Assembly (NCBI GenBank): GCA_964637345.1
Contig: CAZWTD010000026.1
Span: 1-10,014 of the forward strand
DNA from: CAZWTD01 sp964637345
GTDB taxonomy: Bacteria; Patescibacteriota; Patescibacteriia; HK-STAS-PATE-3
DNA: 10,014 nt
Direction: 5' to 3'
In this document: piece after piece, positions 1-5,596 of the stretch
Layout: every line of letters begins with the position of its first letter
How positions within the stretch are numbered: the first letter of the stretch is position 1
Position numbers and translations under genes: made by a program
Notes under the pieces: generated by a model
What the model was told of the DNA's origin: nothing
Database searches by the model: none
The model's input: only the letters and a program-made list of their open reading frames with translations

Positions 1-651
1 CCCGAAATTGGCGTCGCGAGTACGAAGGCTTTCACGTCGCAAGTCCTCGCGCTCAATCTCATCGCGCTCTATCTTCGCCGTTTGCACGAACGGCCGGAGG
101 AGGAGTGGGTTGACCGCTACTCTCGGGCTCTGCACGAGATGCCGAGTTATGTTGAGCGTGCCTTGAGTTGTGAAGCTGCGGTTCAAGCACTCGCAGCGAA
201 GTATCGGTGGGCAACGAGCTTCTTCTACCTTGGTCGAGGAATCAACTACCCGGTCGCGCTCGAGGGGGCTCTGAAGCTCAAGGAGATCTCGTACATCCAC
301 GCCGAGGGCTATCCGAGCGCAGAGATGAAGCACGGGCCGATCGCCTTGATCGACCAGCGCTTTCCGACCATTGTGATCGTACCTCGGAACGATCTCCACT
401 ACGCGAAGATCCTCTCGAGCATCGCGGAGATTCGAGCCCGAGGCGGCCTGGTGATTGCGATTGCGACCGAGGGTGACGAACGGATCGCTGGACTCGTCGA
501 CGATGTCGTCTACGTTCCGCGCGTCCCGTACTACCTGACCCCGCTCATGTTCGTTGTTCCGCTTCAGCTCTTTGCCTACTTCATGGCCGTTCTCCTCGGC
601 CGCAACGTCGACCGGCCCCGCAACCTCGCCAAGTCGGTCACCGTTGAGTAA
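1..651 (+). CDS. glmS: Glucosamine-6-phosphate synthase (isomerizing), C-terminal part
   Basis: The frame is open from base 1 to a TAA at 649-651 and encodes the last 216 residues; the N-terminal glutaminase domain and first part of the isomerase lie outside the window. GlmS converts fructose-6-phosphate and glutamine to glucosamine-6-phosphate, the entry step to UDP-GlcNAc for peptidoglycan and glycans, in the cytosol. Visible family signatures are PEIGVASTKAFTSQ at the very start (end of the first SIS sugar-binding domain), GRGINYPVALEGALKLKEIS and the AEGYPSAEMKHGP stretch in the second SIS domain, and the terminal RPRNLAKSVTVE, whose lysine is the conserved C-terminal active-site lysine of the family. 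The TTG at codon 28 (base 82) is internal, not a start. A hairpin terminator follows 13 nt after the stop. Identification is very secure. Confidence 0.97.
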   Translation, partial: PEIGVASTKAFTSQVLALNLIALYLRRLHERPEEEWVDRYSRALHEMPSYVERALSCEAAVQALAAKYRWATSFFYLGRGINYPVALEGALKLKEISYIHAEGYPSAEMKHGPIALIDQRFPTIVIVPRNDLHYAKILSSIAEIRARGGLVIAIATEGDERIAGLVDDVVYVPRVPYYLTPLMFVVPLQLFAYFMAVLLGRNVDRPRNLAKSVTVE

Positions 652-664
652 CATCGTCCTTTCC

Positions 665-713
665 AACGACGCCCACTATCCTTCTGGATAGCCTCGGGCG
701 TCGTTTTCGTTTC
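665..713 (+). terminator. Intrinsic terminator of glmS
   Basis: A perfect 10-bp stem pairs 665-674 (AACGACGCCC) with 696-705 (GGGCGTCGTT). A second inner stem pairs 676-681 (CTATCC) with 686-691 (GGATAG) around a TTCT loop. A T-rich tail follows (TTTTCGTTT). It lies 13 nt after the glmS stop codon. Confidence 0.85.
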
Positions 714-756
714 CAATAAAGAAGACCGTCCAAGTTCGCGAGGAACATGGACGGTC
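713..756 (-). terminator. Intrinsic terminator of the minus-strand small gene
   Basis: On the minus strand a perfect 9-bp stem (GACCGTCCA at 724-732 pairs with TGGACGGTC at 748-756) has a 15-nt loop. It is followed by a T-rich run, TTCTTTATTGG, reading from 723 down to 713. It starts about 20 nt past the stop of the minus-strand 70-aa gene and faces the glmS terminator, the arrangement expected between two converging genes. Confidence 0.7.
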
Positions 757-776
757 AGACGGGCGGCGCATAGCAG

Positions 777-989
777 CTACGCGGCATGAGCCGTGTCTGG
801 AATCGCGCCCAGGTCGATGCTGTGCCACTTCGCCATGGCGCGAAGGTAGGCCTCTTCGTTCCCGAAGTAGGGGCCCCTTGGATCATCGATGACCTCGCGG
901 GGCGCGCGATCGTCTTCCTGGGCATTGGCGTGGATGATGTCGTAGATGGCGATCTTCTGCGCTGTCGTCAAAGGAGCGATGTCTAGCAT
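777..989 (-). CDS. Hypothetical 70-aa protein
   Basis: I do not recognise a family. The product is 70 residues (MLDIAPLTTAQKIAIYDIIH...), soluble, rich in Ala, Asp and Ile, without cysteine, signal peptide or membrane segment. The segment 7-22 looks helical and the middle (23-40) is charged. Three things support reality over the overlapping plus-strand frame. A strong purine-rich ribosome binding site (GGGAGG) lies about 10 nt before the ATG. The codons favour G/C in third position, as in neighbouring genes. An intrinsic terminator in the correct orientation follows the stop. It converges on glmS and diverges from the EndoQ-like gene at 1137. Function unknown. Confidence 0.65.
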   Translation of the reverse strand: MLDIAPLTTAQKIAIYDIIHANAQEDDRAPREVIDDPRGPYFGNEEAYLRAMAKWHSIDLGAIPDTAHAA

Positions 990-1079
990 GCGGCTTCCCT
1001 CCCTTCCGGTCGTTCGGACGAAACCGCATCGTCCGTTAACAAAAGCCTACTCGCTTGCGAAAAGGCGGTAAAGGGTGTT

Positions 1080-1100
1080 TGTGTCAGCGCTTCAGACACA
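1080..1100. promoter_or_regulatory. Imperfect dyad in the divergent intergenic region
   Basis: TGTGTC (1080-1085) and GACACA (1095-1100) form a 6-bp inverted repeat around nine bases. One further symmetric pair (1087/1093) gives 7 of 10 paired positions about base 1090. It sits between the divergent starts at 989 (minus) and 1137 (plus), just upstream of the putative -35 of the EndoQ-like gene. A regulator could bind it, but a dyad of this size can arise by chance. Confidence 0.3.
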
Positions 1101-1101
1101 C

Positions 1102-1130
1102 TCGCCAAAGTGCTTCGACTCACGTAGGAT
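1102..1130 (+). promoter_or_regulatory. Putative promoter of the EndoQ-like gene, close to the start codon
   Basis: TAGGAT at 1125-1130 resembles a -10 box, and TCGCCA at 1102-1107, 17 nt upstream, matches 4 of 6 positions of TTGACA. Transcription would then begin at or beside the A of the ATG at 1137, giving a leaderless message. The same AGGA (1126-1129) could instead be a ribosome binding site 7 nt before the ATG, so the two readings compete. Confidence 0.35.
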
Positions 1131-1136
1131 AGAAGC

Positions 1137-2396
1137 ATGCACCGCGTCTTCGCCGACCTCCATATCCACTCGCGCTTCTCCCGGGCGGTTTCGAAAGAGC
1201 TGACGATCCCCAACCTGGCTCTTTGGGGGGAGAAGAAGGGTATTACGTTAATTGGAACGGGCGACTTTACGCATCCAAAGTGGTTTACGGAACTTCGGCA
1301 GGAACTCGAACAAGTTGAAGGTGGGTTTTACGAAACAAAGCAGCAGCGCGGAATACAATTCGTCCCGACGGTAGAAATTGCCTGCATCTTTCGAAAGCAG
1401 GAACGAACGCGCCGACTTCACCTTGTTCTGCTTGCCCCGTCGCTCGATGCGGTTGAACGCTTCAATGCCGCTGTAACGAAGCGGGGCGGAAAGCTCGCCT
1501 CAGACGGCCGTCCGATTCTTGGAATGGACGCAAAACTCGTCTACGAAATCGCGCTTGAGATTTCACCCGACTTTGTGATGATCCCGGCACACGCCTGGAC
1601 ACCCTGGTTCGGCGTTTTCGGATCAGAGTCCGGTTTTGATCGGCTGGAAGACTGTTTTGAAGAGCTGACTCCGCGCATTCCCGCGATTGAGACTGGACTT
1701 TCTTCAGATCCTTCGATGAATTGGCGTTTGACGCAACTCGACAAGGTCCAAATTATTTCTTCGTCTGATGCGCACTCTCTCGCGAACCTCGGACGCGAGG
1801 CAACGGTGTTTACTCTTGAAACGAGAAGTTACGCTGACCTGATCGCGGCACTGCGCGGAGAGGATAAACGCGGACGCATTGTCGAGACGCTCGAGTTTTA
1901 TCCCGAGGAAGGGAAATATCATTGGGATGGCCATCGAGCTTGTCAGGTTTCGATGGAGCCAGAGAAGACGAAACGACTGAAAGAGCTTTGTCCAGTTTGT
2001 CATCGCCGGCTGACGGTTGGGGTGATGCATCGGGTTGAGGTTCTCGCAGATCGTCCGGCCGGCGAGCGTCCAGCTGGGCGACCCGGCTACCGAAGTCTCG
2101 TCCCACTCCAGGAAGTTATTGCCGAAGCCTTTGGGGTCGGGAAAGGATCGAAGAAAGTGCAGGTTGAATACGAACGACTTGTCGCTACCCTAGGGGGAGA
2201 GTTTTCCATTCTCCTTGACGTGTCTTTAAGTGACCTTTCTGCAACAACCACTGAGTTGGTTGTCGAAGGAATTCGACGGGTTCGTGAGGGCCGAATCCAC
2301 ATTACGCCTGGTTTTGATGGAGTTTTCGGTGTTGTTAAGGTCTTTACCGACGAAGAGCGGCGGGCTGCTCTTCCAGTTCAAAAGACACTCCTCTAA
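1137..2396 (+). CDS. Endonuclease Q-like PHP-domain DNA repair nuclease (TIGR00375 type)
   Basis: A 419-residue protein matching the layout of endonuclease Q, which nicks DNA 5' of deaminated bases (uracil, hypoxanthine, xanthine). The N-terminal PHP domain carries the expected metal-binding motifs: DLHIHS (H9, H11), GTGDFTH (D43, H46), PTVEI (E80), LHLVLL (H95), PAHAWTP (H152) and SSDAHS (D211, H213). The middle has the family's cysteine segment, HRAC (C269) and CPVCHRR (C285, C288), probably zinc-binding, with the fourth ligand uncertain. It is followed by a GVMHRVEVLADR motif typical of this family and a helical C-terminal region. The length agrees with the roughly 400-430 residues usual for EndoQ. 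ATG 1137 is chosen because DLHIHS begins at residue 7, as usual for PHP proteins. The gene stands alone, divergent from the small minus-strand gene. Family membership is secure; the exact substrate is inferred. Confidence 0.88.
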   Translation: MHRVFADLHIHSRFSRAVSKELTIPNLALWGEKKGITLIGTGDFTHPKWFTELRQELEQVEGGFYETKQQRGIQFVPTVEIACIFRKQERTRRLHLVLLAPSLDAVERFNAAVTKRGGKLASDGRPILGMDAKLVYEIALEISPDFVMIPAHAWTPWFGVFGSESGFDRLEDCFEELTPRIPAIETGLSSDPSMNWRLTQLDKVQIISSSDAHSLANLGREATVFTLETRSYADLIAALRGEDKRGRIVETLEFYPEEGKYHWDGHRACQVSMEPEKTKRLKELCPVCHRRLTVGVMHRVEVLADRPAGERPAGRPGYRSLVPLQEVIAEAFGVGKGSKKVQVEYERLVATLGGEFSILLDVSLSDLSATTTELVVEGIRRVREGRIHITPGFDGVFGVVKVFTDEERRAALPVQKTLL

Positions 2397-2405
2397 GCTG
2401 GACGC

Positions 2406-2434
2406 TTGACTTCAGAGCGCGGAATCCGCAGTAT
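2406..2434 (+). promoter_or_regulatory. Possible promoter upstream of the msrA operon
   Basis: TTGACT (2406-2411) is followed after 17 nt by CAGTAT (2429-2434), starting 10 nt past the EndoQ-like stop. It would give the msrA operon a leader of over 200 nt, most of it hidden by the gap. The -10 match is only partial. Confidence 0.3.
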
Positions 2435-2459
2435 CAACCAAGGAAGAACCGTGTGGAGG

Positions 2460-2559
2460 NNNNNNNNNNNNNNNNNNNNNNNNNNNNNNNNNNNNNNNNN
2501 NNNNNNNNNNNNNNNNNNNNNNNNNNNNNNNNNNNNNNNNNNNNNNNNNNNNNNNNNNN
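2460..2559. other. Assembly gap (100 N)
   Basis: Exactly 100 unknown bases, so a scaffolding placeholder of unknown true length. It lies in the 270-base intergenic region between the EndoQ-like gene and msrA. No coding signal is visible on either side: 2397-2459 holds only the possible promoter, and 2560-2666 holds the msrA upstream signals. The flanks are inverted copies of GGAGG/CCTCC. Confidence 0.95.
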
Positions 2560-2639
2560 CCTCCGCCACCACAAATAACCTGAAGGGAGATGACAAAAAG
2601 TTCTCTTGCCCTCGAGGTATTGGCCTCGCTCGGACATTT

Positions 2640-2665
2640 TCTCCTTTTGGAGATTTCGGTATACT
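2640..2665 (+). promoter_or_regulatory. msrA upstream signals: small hairpin with Shine-Dalgarno-like arm and a -10-like box
   Basis: TCTCC-TTTT-GGAGA (2640-2653) is a 5-bp hairpin whose right arm contains a Shine-Dalgarno-like GGAG, 14 nt before the first ATG (2667). TATACT at 2660-2665 matches the -10 consensus at five of six positions and ends 7 nt before the second in-frame ATG (2673), which would suit a leaderless transcript. No convincing -35 is present. Confidence 0.35.
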
Positions 2666-2666
2666 A

Positions 2667-3206
2667 ATGGTAATGCTTGCAACGTTTGCCAATGGATGTT
2701 TCTGGTGTACCGAAGCGGTCTTCCAGCGGCTTCGCGGAGTTTCACGTGTCGTTTCTGGATACTCGGGAGGGAAAACTCCCGATCCAGCGTACAGTGATGT
2801 TTCGAGCGGAACAACTGGACACGCCGAAGCTATCCAGCTTGAATTCGATCCGGAGGTAATCTCATACGAACGCCTTCTTGATGTATTTTTTGCAACCCAT
2901 GATCCGACAACGCGGAATCGTCAGGGCAATGATGTGGGCGAGCAGTATCGTTCGATCATTTTCTACCACAGCGACGAGCAGCGCCGCGCGGCCGAGAAAG
3001 CGAAAGCTGATCTTGGCGAAGCGCATGTGTTTTCGAGCCCGATCGTAACCGAGATTCTTCCTGCTTCAGAATTTTATCCTGCGGAACGGGTACATCGGAA
3101 TTATTACAACGAGAATATGAATCAGCCCTATTGTCAGTATGTTATTGATCCAAAGCTCAATACGCTTCGTGAACGCTTCGCCCCGTATCTCCGACCGGGC
3201 GCATGA
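2667..3206 (+). CDS. msrA: Peptide-methionine (S)-S-oxide reductase MsrA
   Basis: MsrA reduces the S-epimer of methionine sulfoxide in proteins, using thioredoxin-type electrons, in the cytosol. The 179-residue product has the family hallmark GCFWC near the N-terminus (catalytic C11, with C14 close by), GYSGG (31-35), a YSDVSSGTTGHAEA segment (42-54), the THDPTT region, GNDVGEQYRS (88-96), AERVHRNYY and the C-terminal YCQYVIDPK (C156). Its length is normal for the family. The frame is open further upstream across the gap to about 2406, but nothing there resembles MsrA, so the start is ATG 2667 or the ATG two codons later at 2673. The stop overlaps the start of the next gene by 4 nt (ATGA), implying translational coupling. 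Identification is secure; the start is uncertain by two codons. Confidence 0.95.
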   Translation: MVMLATFANGCFWCTEAVFQRLRGVSRVVSGYSGGKTPDPAYSDVSSGTTGHAEAIQLEFDPEVISYERLLDVFFATHDPTTRNRQGNDVGEQYRSIIFYHSDEQRRAAEKAKADLGEAHVFSSPIVTEILPASEFYPAERVHRNYYNENMNQPYCQYVIDPKLNTLRERFAPYLRPGA

Positions 3207-3697
3207 AGCGGATCCAAACCATCCCGTATTTTCATCAGGAGAACGACTGGTTTTGCGGTCCGGCCGTCGTGCAAATGTTGCTGGCCGGAATTGGCATTCG
3301 GCGGACCCAACATCGACTCGCGCGCGAGATGAGAACGACGGAAGCGGATGGAACGAAACATGAGGAGCTAGAAGCCTGTGTGAAGCGTTTTTTTTCGTCG
3401 GTGCGAACGAAGCGTCGAAGCAATTTTGCCGCCATGCGTCTGGCTGTGCGCCAAGGAGATTGGGTAGTTGTGAATTATGTTGAACCCGTCGATAATCTCG
3501 GTCACTATGCAATTTTACGAGGTATTCACGATGGGATGGTGCAGCTCCAAGATCCTGAACATGGGCCACGCTATCGCGTACCCTCGTCTCTTTTCTCGCG
3601 GCGCTGGGTAAGCGGCGACGGGAAAGCCTTTCGATGGTTTCTTTGTGTGCGTCCTCACAAATATGACGAAGCAACTCAACCCAAACCTAAGCGCTGA
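3203..3697 (+). CDS. C39-like cysteine peptidase family protein
   Basis: A 164-residue protein with the papain-like C39 fold pattern. The N-terminal stretch IPYFHQENDWFCGPA supplies Q12 (oxyanion) and catalytic C18, NLGHYAIL supplies H101, and LQDPEHG supplies D117, so the catalytic set appears intact. There is no signal peptide or transmembrane segment and no ABC transporter fused to it, unlike bacteriocin-exporting C39 proteins. It is therefore a stand-alone, probably cytosolic, C39_2-type protein of unknown substrate. The start overlaps the msrA stop by 4 nt, and its last 35 nt overlap the preferred msrB start, placing it inside a coupled methionine sulfoxide reductase operon. The Lys/Pro-rich C-terminal tail (PKPKR) is unremarkable. 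Fold assignment is good; function is open. Confidence 0.75.
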   Translation: MKRIQTIPYFHQENDWFCGPAVVQMLLAGIGIRRTQHRLAREMRTTEADGTKHEELEACVKRFFSSVRTKRRSNFAAMRLAVRQGDWVVVNYVEPVDNLGHYAILRGIHDGMVQLQDPEHGPRYRVPSSLFSRRWVSGDGKAFRWFLCVRPHKYDEATQPKPKR

Positions 3698-4055
3698 GCA
3701 GTACGCTATCTGTTTTCGAAAAGGGACCGAGCCGCCGGGGAGCGGGAAATACCTTCATGAGAAACGGAGCGGGATGTACCGGTGTGCGAATTGCGGGAAT
3801 GGGTTATTTGCCTCTGATACGAAGTTCGACTCAGGAACCGGCTGGCCAAGTTTTTGGGATAGCGTGAAGCCCGGAGCGGTGAAAATGATCAATGATGAGA
3901 GCCTGGGAATGCAGAGGGTTGAAGTGACGTGTGCGAATTGCGGAGCTCATCTCGGTCACGTCTTTGACGATGGTCCGGCCGAGAAAACAGGTAAGCGCTA
4001 CTGTATAAATTCCCTCGCTCTTGCGTTTGAGTCTAACAATCCTCTTTCAGAATAG
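3663..4055 (+). CDS. msrB: Peptide-methionine (R)-S-oxide reductase MsrB
   Basis: MsrB reduces the R-epimer of methionine sulfoxide and complements MsrA, two genes upstream. From ATG 3663 the product has 130 residues. It shows GTEPPGSG (21-28), two zinc CxxC pairs (C41/C44 in YRCANC and C90/C93 in VTCANC), SGTGWPSFW (57-65), GHVFDDGP (98-105) and the catalytic KRYCINS (C114). All expected catalytic and zinc residues are present. ATG 3663 is preferred because MsrB proteins begin shortly before the LSAEQY segment; GTG 3645 would add six unsupported residues. No clear ribosome binding site is visible, so translation probably relies on coupling to the upstream gene, which overlaps by 35 nt. Very secure identification. 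Confidence 0.95.
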   Translation: MTKQLNPNLSAEQYAICFRKGTEPPGSGKYLHEKRSGMYRCANCGNGLFASDTKFDSGTGWPSFWDSVKPGAVKMINDESLGMQRVEVTCANCGAHLGHVFDDGPAEKTGKRYCINSLALAFESNNPLSE

Positions 4056-4056
4056 T

Positions 4057-4491
4057 ATGAATGAACTACTCGACAACCGTATTTTATGGGCGGTCATTAC
4101 TGCGACCATTATGGCGCAGGTGCTCAAGTTTGTTGTTTCCGGTTTGCTCCGAAAGCGCTGGGATTGGGCGAGGTTGCTTGGGGGTGGAGGAATGCCGTCC
4201 GGGCACGCGGCTGCCGTTACCGCTCTGGCATTTGGGGTTGGGCTTCACGGGGGTTTTAGCTCTCCAGTGTTTGCGGTTGCCGCAACGCTAGCCTACATCG
4301 TGATGTATGACGCGGCGAATGTTCGCCGTGCCGTTGGTCTTCATGCAGAGCGCTTGAACGCGATTGCCGAACATTCGCCGAGCCCCAGCGCAATCCCTGA
4401 ACGATTGAAAACCATGCTCGGACATACCTATCTTGAAGTCTTCGCCGGCTTTGTCCTCGGTCTCCTTGTCTCCATCCTCATCGTTCAATAG
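4057..4491 (+). CDS. Divergent PAP2 (DUF212) family membrane protein
   Basis: A 144-residue integral membrane protein of the divergent PAP2/acid phosphatase family. Seen motifs are GGGGMPSGHAAAV (42-54, the phosphatase-type PSGH), YDAANVRRAVGLHAE (84-98) and LGHTYLEVFAGFVLG (121-135), all characteristic of this family. Hydrophobic segments lie near 8-30, 52-66, 70-86 and 126-143. The family is related to phosphatidic acid and undecaprenyl-pyrophosphate phosphatases, but its substrate is not established. ATG 4057 lies one nucleotide after the msrB stop, so it is the last gene of the operon. An upstream in-frame TTG at 4021 would overlap msrB and is not needed. No hairpin terminator is evident after the stop. 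Confidence 0.88.
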   Translation: MNELLDNRILWAVITATIMAQVLKFVVSGLLRKRWDWARLLGGGGMPSGHAAAVTALAFGVGLHGGFSSPVFAVAATLAYIVMYDAANVRRAVGLHAERLNAIAEHSPSPSAIPERLKTMLGHTYLEVFAGFVLGLLVSILIVQ

Positions 4492-4514
4492 AATGTGTAG
4501 CTCAATCTAGGTAC

Positions 4515-4543
4515 TTGACGCAGGCTCCGTGGAGGAGTAGAGC
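4515..4543 (+). promoter_or_regulatory. Possible promoter of the amidotransferase gene
   Basis: TTGACG (4515-4520) matches the -35 consensus at five of six positions. TAGAGC, 17 nt downstream (4538-4543), is a weak -10. It lies in the 88-nt spacer between the DUF212 gene and the amidotransferase. The poor -10 keeps confidence low; the gene may also be reached by read-through. Confidence 0.35.
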
Positions 4544-4579
4544 GATTGTAGTTGTGTTCTTTTCAGAAAGCGAGGCTCT

Positions 4580-5275
4580 ATGAAGCGCATAGTACTCGTC
4601 CAAGCTCGCGAGCCCGAGCTCGTGGACGCAGAGCAGGCCTTGTTCTTGAGGGCGACGGGACTTTCTCAATTTGCTCAAACCCTTAACCTGTTCGGACGAG
4701 GCCCGGAGGACAGTATTCCCACCCTTTCGGTGTTCGACGGGGTCATCATGGCGGGTTCAAGTCTTTCGGTGTCACAGCGCCCACCTTGCCTGCCGCTGGC
4801 AAAGCGTATTGTCCTTGGGTGCCTGACTGGCGAAGTTCCGTTCTTCGGCGTTTGCTTCGGCTTCCATGTTCTCGCGTATTCGTTCGGGGGAGGGGTTGAG
4901 CAAGCGCTTGCTGAGCGAGGCGGTGTAAGGGTTCGGAAGCGAGCAGAGGGCTTTCTTCGTGGACTTCCGTATGAGTGGAAGATCAACACCTACCACCAAG
5001 ATGCGGTCACGCGGATTCCAACTGGGCATCTCCAGCTGGTTGCGGAAAGCGAGTTCGGAGTACCGCACGCGCTCGAGAGCAAGTTTAGTCGCTTCTATGG
5101 CGTTCAGGGTCACCCAGAACATACGCCCGACTCCTTCCGTGCTTTCTATGAGCATTATGTTCGTCAGGGTCGACTCGGCGGCGGCGGGGATACTGACCGG
5201 TCTTGGCTAAGCACACTCGTTGAACCGAACCCATGCGTGCCGGGCCTCCTGCGGGATTTCGTTGAGAGTTGTTAG
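4580..5275 (+). CDS. Stand-alone class I glutamine amidotransferase (GMP synthase-like GATase1 domain)
   Basis: A 231-residue single-domain GATase1 protein. The nucleophile elbow FFGVCFGFH places the catalytic cysteine at C92, and GVQGHPEHTP gives H178 and E180, completing a Cys-His-Glu triad. HQDAV (139-143) is the HxD motif of GMP synthase-like amidotransferases, and VIMAGSS (55-61) is the usual first loop. Such domains hydrolyse glutamine and hand ammonia to a synthetase, but no partner is visible here, so the acceptor is unknown; a gamma-glutamyl hydrolase-like role is also possible. ATG 4580 is supported by GCGAGG at 4570-4575, four nt before it. The insert RLGGGGDTDRSW (198-209) is Gly-rich and probably flexible. 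A strong terminator follows the TAG stop. Confidence 0.85.
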   Translation: MKRIVLVQAREPELVDAEQALFLRATGLSQFAQTLNLFGRGPEDSIPTLSVFDGVIMAGSSLSVSQRPPCLPLAKRIVLGCLTGEVPFFGVCFGFHVLAYSFGGGVEQALAERGGVRVRKRAEGFLRGLPYEWKINTYHQDAVTRIPTGHLQLVAESEFGVPHALESKFSRFYGVQGHPEHTPDSFRAFYEHYVRQGRLGGGGDTDRSWLSTLVEPNPCVPGLLRDFVESC

Positions 5276-5281
5276 TTCTTG

Positions 5282-5316
5282 AGGCGCCGATCATCCGTCG
5301 GCGCCTTTCGCTTTTC
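5282..5316 (+). terminator. Intrinsic terminator of the amidotransferase gene
   Basis: A perfect 9-bp GC-rich stem pairs AGGCGCCGA (5282-5290) with TCGGCGCCT (5298-5306) around a 7-nt loop. It is followed by a T-rich tail (TTCGCTTTTC) and begins 7 nt after the stop codon. Confidence 0.9.
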
Positions 5317-5344
5317 TTGACTTTTTCGCGAATTGTGCTAGCGT
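5317..5344 (+). promoter_or_regulatory. Sigma70-type promoter with extended -10
   Basis: TTGACT (5317-5322) is a 5/6 match to the -35 box. After 16 nt comes TAGCGT (5339-5344), which keeps the key first, second and last bases of the -10 box and is preceded by TG plus one base (5336-5338), an extended -10. It lies directly after the previous gene's terminator. Transcription would start near 5351, about 245 nt before the start at 5597. Confidence 0.65.
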
Positions 5345-5357
5345 CAAAGCACAATTC
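5330..5357. promoter_or_regulatory. Perfect 10-bp inverted repeat over -10 and start site (candidate operator)
   Basis: GAATTGTGCT (5330-5339) and AGCACAATTC (5348-5357) are exact reverse complements separated by 8 bases. The repeat covers the -10 box and the predicted transcription start, the classical place for a repressor operator. No T-tract follows, so it is not a terminator. As RNA the full stem would form only in read-through transcripts, because its left arm is upstream of the start. Confidence 0.6.
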
Positions 5358-5596
5358 AATAGTCTGAGGCGAAGAACCGATTTCTGTACATGGTCGCTTG
5401 GGGATCGGGGAGCCAGTAGCGAAACCGGCATCTCCCCTCCCAACCTCGCCTAAAGACTGGGTTCTTTACACAATTGCATCAACGGTGAAATCCCCCCTGC
5501 TGACCCCGCAGGATAACGAGGACTTCAATGACTTCCAGCGAGAGCTTCTCTCACCTTCGGCCGGACGCCGGCCGACTAAGTGCCTTGGAGGTTCTC
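5358..5596 (+). ncRNA. Long structured 5' leader of the secreted-protein operon
   Basis: About 240 nt separate the promoter from the preferred start codon. A long-range nested stem pairs AGTCT (5361-5365) with AGACT (5454-5458) and AGGCGA (5367-5372) with TCGCCT (5446-5451). It encloses a hairpin pairing GGGGAG (5407-5412) with CTCCCC (5432-5437). Further on are a CCTGC/GCAGG hairpin just before 5513 and a perfect 8-bp hairpin TCGGCCGG-ACG-CCGGCCGA at 5557-5575, 11 nt upstream of the ribosome binding site. I do not recognise a known riboswitch class. Its end may instead be coding if translation starts at ATG 5528. Function is inferred only from foldability. Confidence 0.4.
5587..5591 (+). promoter_or_regulatory. 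Ribosome binding site deciding the start at 5597
   Basis: GGAGG lies 5 nt before ATG 5597, and the codons after that ATG encode a textbook signal peptide. A competing GAGGA (5518-5522) lies 5 nt before the in-frame ATG 5528, which would put 23 polar residues in front of the signal peptide. Confidence 0.6.

Noticed and set aside
983..1213. A minus-strand frame covering the divergent intergenic region and the start of the EndoQ-like gene
   Set aside because: It overlaps the PHP motif DLHIHS of the sense gene and the start of the better supported 70-aa gene, and has no recognisable content.
2406..2666. N-terminal extension of msrA across the first gap
   Set aside because: The frame is open only because Ns contain no stops. 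The flanking residues do not resemble MsrA, and the usual MsrA N-terminus begins at 2667 or 2673.
3066..3674. A 202-codon minus-strand open frame opposite msrA and the C39-like gene
   Set aside because: Composition is Arg/Ser/His-rich as expected of a shadow frame, and both sense-strand genes have catalytic motifs.
4494..4560. tRNA-like string TGTAGCTCAATCTAGGTA
   Set aside because: It resembles a tRNA D-arm, but the D-stem does not close locally and no anticodon arm, T-arm or acceptor pairing can be drawn.
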